Shown here: in pieces, positions 60,778 to 64,000 of the stretch
Layout of the letters: each line of letters starts with the position of its first letter
Numbering within the stretch: the first letter of the stretch is position 1
Assembly: GCF_024172125.1 (NCBI RefSeq)
Contig: NZ_JAMZEA010000001.1
Coordinates: 248,001 to 312,000, forward strand
Reading direction: 5' to 3'
Length of the DNA stretch: 64,000 nucleotides
DNA from: Actinomadura rupiterrae
GTDB lineage: Bacteria; Actinomycetota; Actinomycetes; Streptosporangiales; Streptosporangiaceae
Made by a program: the position numbers and the translations under genes
The notes under the pieces: generated by a model
What the model saw: the letters and a program-made list of their open reading frames with translations, nothing else
What the model was told of the DNA's origin: nothing
Databases searched by the model: none

Positions 60778-61519
60778 TCCCGGCGCGGTCGGCGGCCAGA
60801 TGGCTGACGATGCGGCGCAGCTGGGCGGCGTAGCGGGCGCGGAACTCGGGTGAGTCCGCGTCCAGCCCGTACACGTACCGGACAACGTGCGGCAGCGTGG
60901 CCGGGAGCGACACCGCGGCCATCAGCAGCAGCATCACCGCCTCGGGTTCGAGGTCCTCGGCGATCTCACCCTCGGCCTTGCGGCGGACGAGGTCGGACAT
61001 GTCCTCGCGCTCGTCCGGCATCTCGGCGTAGTCGCCGGACAGGCCGACCCAGCAGTTGATGCGGGTGGCGCGCGGCTCCTCGAACGCCCGCTCCAGGTAC
61101 CGGACGGCCAGCTCGGGCAGCGGGACGTCCGGGGTGGCGAACTCGGCCTCCCGCTCGCGCCACGCCTCCCCGATCGCCGCGTAGAGCCCGGCCTTGCCGC
61201 CGAAGTAGTAGCTGATCAGCTGCTTGTTCAGCCCGGCGCGGTCGGCGATGTCCTGGACGCGCGCGCCCGCGTAGCCCTTGGCGGCGAACTCGTCGAGCGC
61301 CGCGTCCAGCAGGAGCCGCTTGGAGCGCTCGGCGTCGAGCTTGCGCTCCCCCGCCCGCGGCGCCCGCCGCCGACCCCGCTGCCCACCGCCCCGCGCGCCG
61401 CCCTGCCCGTTGGCAGGCGCGCCTTCCTCCGCGCCGCCCTGCTCGCCGGCGGGCGCGCGGTCCCGCGCGCCGACCTGCTCGCTCGCCTGGGCGTTCTCGC
61501 CGTCCGTCATGGCGGCCAT
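60764..61519 (-). CDS. TetR-family transcriptional regulator with a long charged N-terminus
   Basis: 251 residues. The first ~60 residues are Gly/Ala/Glu/Arg-rich low complexity; the DNA-binding domain follows (LDAERSKRLLLDAALDEFAA / RVQDIADRAGLNKQLISYYFGG), then a TetR_C domain. ATG 61519 is used; 61510 and 61537 are alternatives, the last falling inside the operator. It is divergent from the NmrA-like oxidoreductase gene, and the two palindromes between them make autoregulation and control of that gene likely. Confidence 0.87.
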   Translation of the reverse strand: MAAMTDGENAQASEQVGARDRAPAGEQGGAEEGAPANGQGGARGGGQRGRRRAPRAGERKLDAERSKRLLLDAALDEFAAKGYAGARVQDIADRAGLNKQLISYYFGGKAGLYAAIGEAWREREAEFATPDVPLPELAVRYLERAFEEPRATRINCWVGLSGDYAEMPDEREDMSDLVRRKAEGEIAEDLEPEAVMLLLMAAVSLPATLPHVVRYVYGLDADSPEFRARYAAQLRRIVSHLAADRAGKDAG

Positions 61520-61533
61520 GGTACCCGGAACCT

Positions 61534-61575
61534 TCATCCATCCGGTTGGTTGACAAGTTCATCCGTTCGGTTGAA
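61534..61575. promoter_or_regulatory. Twin TetR-type operators between divergent genes
   Basis: Two imperfect palindromes: TCATCCATCCGGTTGGTTGA (61534-61553) and TTCATCCGTTCGGTTGAA (61558-61575). Both share the TTCATCC...GGTTGA arrangement, 24 bp apart as direct copies. Expected target of the adjacent TetR protein. Confidence 0.65.
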
Positions 61576-61612
61576 GATGAGGGCGCACCCAACGAGCGAG
61601 AAGAGAATCCGC

Positions 61613-62434
61613 ATGTTCCTGATCACCGGAGCCACCGGCAACGTCGGCCGCCACCTCGTCGCCGAGCTGGCCACCGCGGGCCACAAGGTCCGCGCGCTCA
61701 CCCGCGATCCCGCCTCGGCCCGGCTGCCCGCCGGGGTCGAGGTCGCCGCGACCGCCGACCTCCCCCTGGACGGCGTCTCCGCGGTGTTCGTCAACCCGGC
61801 CGTCTTCTACACCGGGTTCGGCGACCTGCTCGACCGTTGCCGCGAGCACGGCGTCCGGCGCGTCGTGATGCTGTCGTCCCTGGCCGCCGCGGACCCCGAC
61901 GAGGGCAACTCGATCGGGCGGCACCACCTGGTCAAGGAGCAGGAGATCGAGGCGTCCGGGCTGGAGTGGTCGTTCCCGCGGCCCGGCGCGTTCGCGACCA
62001 ACGTGCTCTCGTGGGCCGGGCAGATCCGCGAGACCGGCGTCGTGCGCGGCCCGTACGCGCAGGCCGAGATGTCGCCGATCCACGAGCGCGACATCGCGGC
62101 CGTCTGCGCCCTCGCGCTGACCAGGGACGACCTGGTCGGCGAGCGCCCGCTGCTGACCGGCCCCGAGTCGCTGACGTTCGCCGACCAGGCCCGCATCATC
62201 GGCGAGGCCATCGGCAAGGACGTGCGCTACGAGGAGCAGACGCCCGAGGAGGCGCGCGCCGACATGCTCCAGAACCCGCACATGCCGCCCGCGATCGCCG
62301 ACACGCTCCTCGACCTGTGGGCCGGGGCCGTCGGCCGCACCGCCCCGGTCTTCCCCGACGTCGAGCGCATCACCGGGCGCCCCGCGCGCACCTTCGCCGA
62401 GTGGGCCGCCGACAACGCCGACCTCTTCGCCTAA
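61613..62434 (+). CDS. NmrA-like NAD(P)-binding oxidoreductase (atypical SDR)
   Basis: 273 residues. Rossmann start FLITGATGNVGRHLVAELA, then VVMLSSLAAADPDEGNSIGR and EWSFPRPGAFATN; the catalytic Tyr-x3-Lys of classical SDRs is not obvious, fitting the NmrA/azoreductase-like atypical group. Substrate unknown. Probably repressed by the divergent TetR regulator. Its stop starts a 7-bp CTAAGCC duplication. Confidence 0.88.
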   Translation: MFLITGATGNVGRHLVAELATAGHKVRALTRDPASARLPAGVEVAATADLPLDGVSAVFVNPAVFYTGFGDLLDRCREHGVRRVVMLSSLAAADPDEGNSIGRHHLVKEQEIEASGLEWSFPRPGAFATNVLSWAGQIRETGVVRGPYAQAEMSPIHERDIAAVCALALTRDDLVGERPLLTGPESLTFADQARIIGEAIGKDVRYEEQTPEEARADMLQNPHMPPAIADTLLDLWAGAVGRTAPVFPDVERITGRPARTFAEWAADNADLFA

Positions 62435-62488
62435 GCCCTAAGCCCAGCCTCGGCAGGTTCTCTGGCCGGTTCCCGTTCTCGGGAGCCG

Positions 62489-62542
62489 GCCTCAGCCGTT
62501 CCTGGGGCCTCAGCCGTTCCTGGGGCCTCAGCCGTCCTTGGG
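62489..62542 (-). repeat. 18-bp tandem repeat, three copies, over the PadR stop codon
   Basis: GCCTCAGCCGTTCCTGGG at 62489-62506 and 62507-62524, and a slightly diverged copy at 62525-62542 that contains the actual stop (TCA 62528-62530). The extra copies lie beyond the gene's end. Confidence 0.9.
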
Positions 62543-63064
62543 GTCGCGCTTGGCCAGCTCTTCGAGGACCCACTCGTACCAGTCGCGCCGCATGGCCATG
62601 AAGCGCTTGCCGTACTCCATCGCGAGGCGGCCGTAGAACGACAGGTTCTCGTCGCCCCAGTCGATGGCGCCTTCCAGCTCGCCCAGGTCCGCGAGCCGCT
62701 TCTCCAGCGCGGCGGACTGCTCGCGGACGAACGCGGCGCCCTCGTCCGGCGAGACCTGGCCGAGGAAGAACAGCCGCAGCAGCACCTCGTCCCGCCGGAC
62801 GAACTTGGGCGGGACGTCCAGCAGCCAGCGCCGCAGCTCGGCGCGGCCCGCGTCCGTCGCGCGGTACTCCTTGCGGCCGCGCGGGCCCTCGCTCGCGACC
62901 TCGATGAACCCGTCCGCGGTGAGCTTGTTCAGCTCGCCGTAGAGCTGGCTCTGCGTCGCCTGCCAGACGTTGCCCATCGTGATCTCGAACATCTTGAGCA
63001 GGTCGTATCCGCTGGCGCCGTCCATCTCGACGAGCAACCCCAGCGCGGCGTGTCGAAGGCTCAT
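62528..63064 (-). CDS. PadR-family transcriptional regulator
   Basis: 178 residues. Winged helix MSLRHAALGLLVEMDGASGY / QATQSQLYGELNKLTADGFI, then a C-terminal dimerisation coiled coil (PadR C, AMRRDWYEWVLEELAKR). ATG 63064 is the family-like start; the longer frame to 63094 is not. Divergent from a membrane protein gene with a TGACATGTCA palindrome between, so likely its local repressor. Confidence 0.9.
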   Translation of the reverse strand: MSLRHAALGLLVEMDGASGYDLLKMFEITMGNVWQATQSQLYGELNKLTADGFIEVASEGPRGRKEYRATDAGRAELRRWLLDVPPKFVRRDEVLLRLFFLGQVSPDEGAAFVREQSAALEKRLADLGELEGAIDWGDENLSFYGRLAMEYGKRFMAMRRDWYEWVLEELAKRDPKDG

Positions 63065-63088
63065 ATTCCTGAGCATACACGTCGGAGT

Positions 63089-63098
63089 TGACATGTCA
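63089..63098. promoter_or_regulatory. Perfect 10-bp palindrome TGACATGTCA (candidate PadR operator)
   Basis: Lies in the 102-bp intergenic region of the divergent padR-type and membrane-protein genes, 25 bp before the padR start. PadR proteins often bind ATGT/ACAT-type dyads; here the two halves abut. Confidence 0.45.
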
Positions 63099-63166
63099 GA
63101 AGTGGAAGGTCTACTTTCGACCTGTCACCACAGACACATCCCCCCGAGCCGGAAGGCGAACCCGCG

Positions 63167-63751
63167 ATGCTGAAGTACTACGGACTGACGTTCCTGCCCT
63201 GGATCATCCTGGCCGTCGTCAGCGGCTCGAACCCGCAGGCCGGAGCGGCCGCCGGCCTCGCGGCGGCGCTCGCGCTGCTGGCCGCGGACGTGCGGCGCGG
63301 GCTCCGCTGGGACGGCCTGCTCCTGGAGATCTCCACCGCGGTCTTCCTCGCCGCCTTCACCGTCCTGGTCTTCATGGCGCCGCACGCGGCGGCCGTCCAC
63401 TACGGCGCCTCGCTGTCGATCGGCTGGCTCGCGCTGACCGCGTGGGGCACGATCGCCGCCGGGGTCCCGTTCACCGAGGGCATCGCGCGCCGCCAGGTGT
63501 CCGCGGAGATCGCCGCGACCGCGCTGTTCCACCGCATCGCCGTCGTCCTGACGTCGGCCTGGGCCGCCGCGTTCACCGTCTCGGCCACCTGCCTTGGCCT
63601 CGTCCAGCACTTCGCGCCGCACCAGACCGGCCTGCTGGTCGCCGTCAAGGTCGCCTGCTTCGCCGCCCCGGCCTGGTTCACCCGCTGGTACCCCGAGGTG
63701 GCGCGCAAGCGGTACTTCGCGCAGCACAACATCGAGCGGGCCGCCGCCTGA
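63167..63751 (+). CDS. Hypothetical integral membrane protein
   Basis: 194 residues, about five membrane helices (FLPWIILAVVSGS; AAGLAAALALLAADV; VFLAAFTVLVFM; AVVLTSAWAAAFTVSATCLG). Not assignable to a family by eye. It is presumably controlled by the divergent PadR regulator; such pairs often respond to membrane or phenolic stress, but nothing here shows that. Confidence 0.75.
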   Translation: MLKYYGLTFLPWIILAVVSGSNPQAGAAAGLAAALALLAADVRRGLRWDGLLLEISTAVFLAAFTVLVFMAPHAAAVHYGASLSIGWLALTAWGTIAAGVPFTEGIARRQVSAEIAATALFHRIAVVLTSAWAAAFTVSATCLGLVQHFAPHQTGLLVAVKVACFAAPAWFTRWYPEVARKRYFAQHNIERAAA

Positions 63752-63756
63752 TACCG

Positions 63757-63822
63757 CACACAGCCCCTCCCGGACACCACACGCAGCCCCCCCGGACACT
63801 GCACACAGCCCCCCCCGGACAC
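63757..63822 (+). repeat. 21-24 bp degenerate tandem repeat, three copies
   Basis: Units 63757-63777, 63778-63801 and 63802-63822 share CACACAGCCCC...CCGGACAC. They start six bases after the membrane-protein stop, in the spacer to the carotenoid oxygenase gene. Confidence 0.7.
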
Positions 63823-63849
63823 CACCCACGCGACCAGGAGGAGCACGCC

Positions 63850-64000
63850 ATGGAGAGCTGGCTCGACGGCCACCGCGCCCCCGTCCCGGACGAGACGACC
63901 GCCCACGACCTCCCCGTCAAGGGCGTCCTGCCCGCCGAGCTCACCGGCCGCTACCTGCGCAACGGCCCGAACCCGAAGCCGGGCGAGCCGAGCGCGCACT
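63850..64000 (+). CDS. Carotenoid oxygenase family protein (3' end outside window)
   Basis: Only 50 residues are visible: MESWLDGHRAPVPDETTAHD, then GVLPAELTGRYLRNGPNPKP, the highly recognisable N-terminal motif of Fe(II)-dependent carotenoid/stilbene cleavage oxygenases. ATG 63850 has AGGAGGAG seven bases upstream. Possibly in one transcription unit with the preceding membrane protein. Confidence 0.8.
   Translation, partial: MESWLDGHRAPVPDETTAHDLPVKGVLPAELTGRYLRNGPNPKPGEPSAH

Overview
The window is high-GC, densely coded DNA with Shine-Dalgarno, ATGA/GTGA-overlap and leaderless-style starts. A NucS endonuclease, the Mec-CysO-CysM sulfur module, ClpS-DUF2017, DUF3039, DUF3618 and SCO5389-type proteins place it in a filamentous actinobacterium, most likely Streptosporangiales/Thermomonosporaceae (Actinomadura-like). 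The family call is inference; 'Actinomycetota' is secure. No phage, integrase, IS element or CRISPR array was seen.

Layout. 1-2.7 kb: an ABC importer (two permeases plus ATPase; first permease cut by the window edge). 2.8-8.5 kb: secreted esterase lipoprotein, a PLP aldolase/deaminase, then a SIMPL - PfkB kinase - GH4 glycosidase operon. 8.5-10.1 kb: DUF3618, Bcp peroxiredoxin, and an HNH endonuclease gene whose stop codon lies inside a tRNA. 10.2-14.1 kb: four consecutive MEDS-domain regulators alternating HATPase and STAS outputs. 14.7-16.3 kb: a SigE-type sigma factor operon. 16.3-17.9 kb: a gene-free tract of degenerate repeats.

17.9-34.7 kb is a conserved actinobacterial housekeeping block (rdgB, rph, MBL phosphodiesterase, murI, cysM, cysO, mec, DUF2017, clpS, pncB, colinear with M. 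tuberculosis Rv1341-Rv1330 as I remember it). It is interrupted by a thioesterase, a third MEDS pair and an ABC-2/two-component cassette. 35-46 kb: helicase, metalloprotease, YqgE, an LPXTG surface protein and a relative, malic enzyme, YbbN-like thioredoxin and an atypical ABC ATPase/membrane pair. 46-58.7 kb: DUF3817, DUF2127, DUF4230, thiolase, methylmalonyl-CoA epimerase, a DivIVA-like coiled-coil protein, AI-2E transporter, hydroxyacyl-CoA dehydrogenase, LLM oxidoreductase and NucS. 58.7-64 kb: small regulators with their targets, ending in a truncated carotenoid oxygenase.

The most unusual signals are (i) the HNH/tRNA overlap, with a hairpin burying the HNH ribosome binding site; (ii) the MEDS-HATPase/MEDS-STAS gene pairs, whose kinase and phospho-acceptor residues are lost in a complementary way; (iii) repeated 7-22 bp tandem duplications anchored on stop codons across the window; (iv) tiny coupled ORFs between operon genes, including one between mec and cysO.
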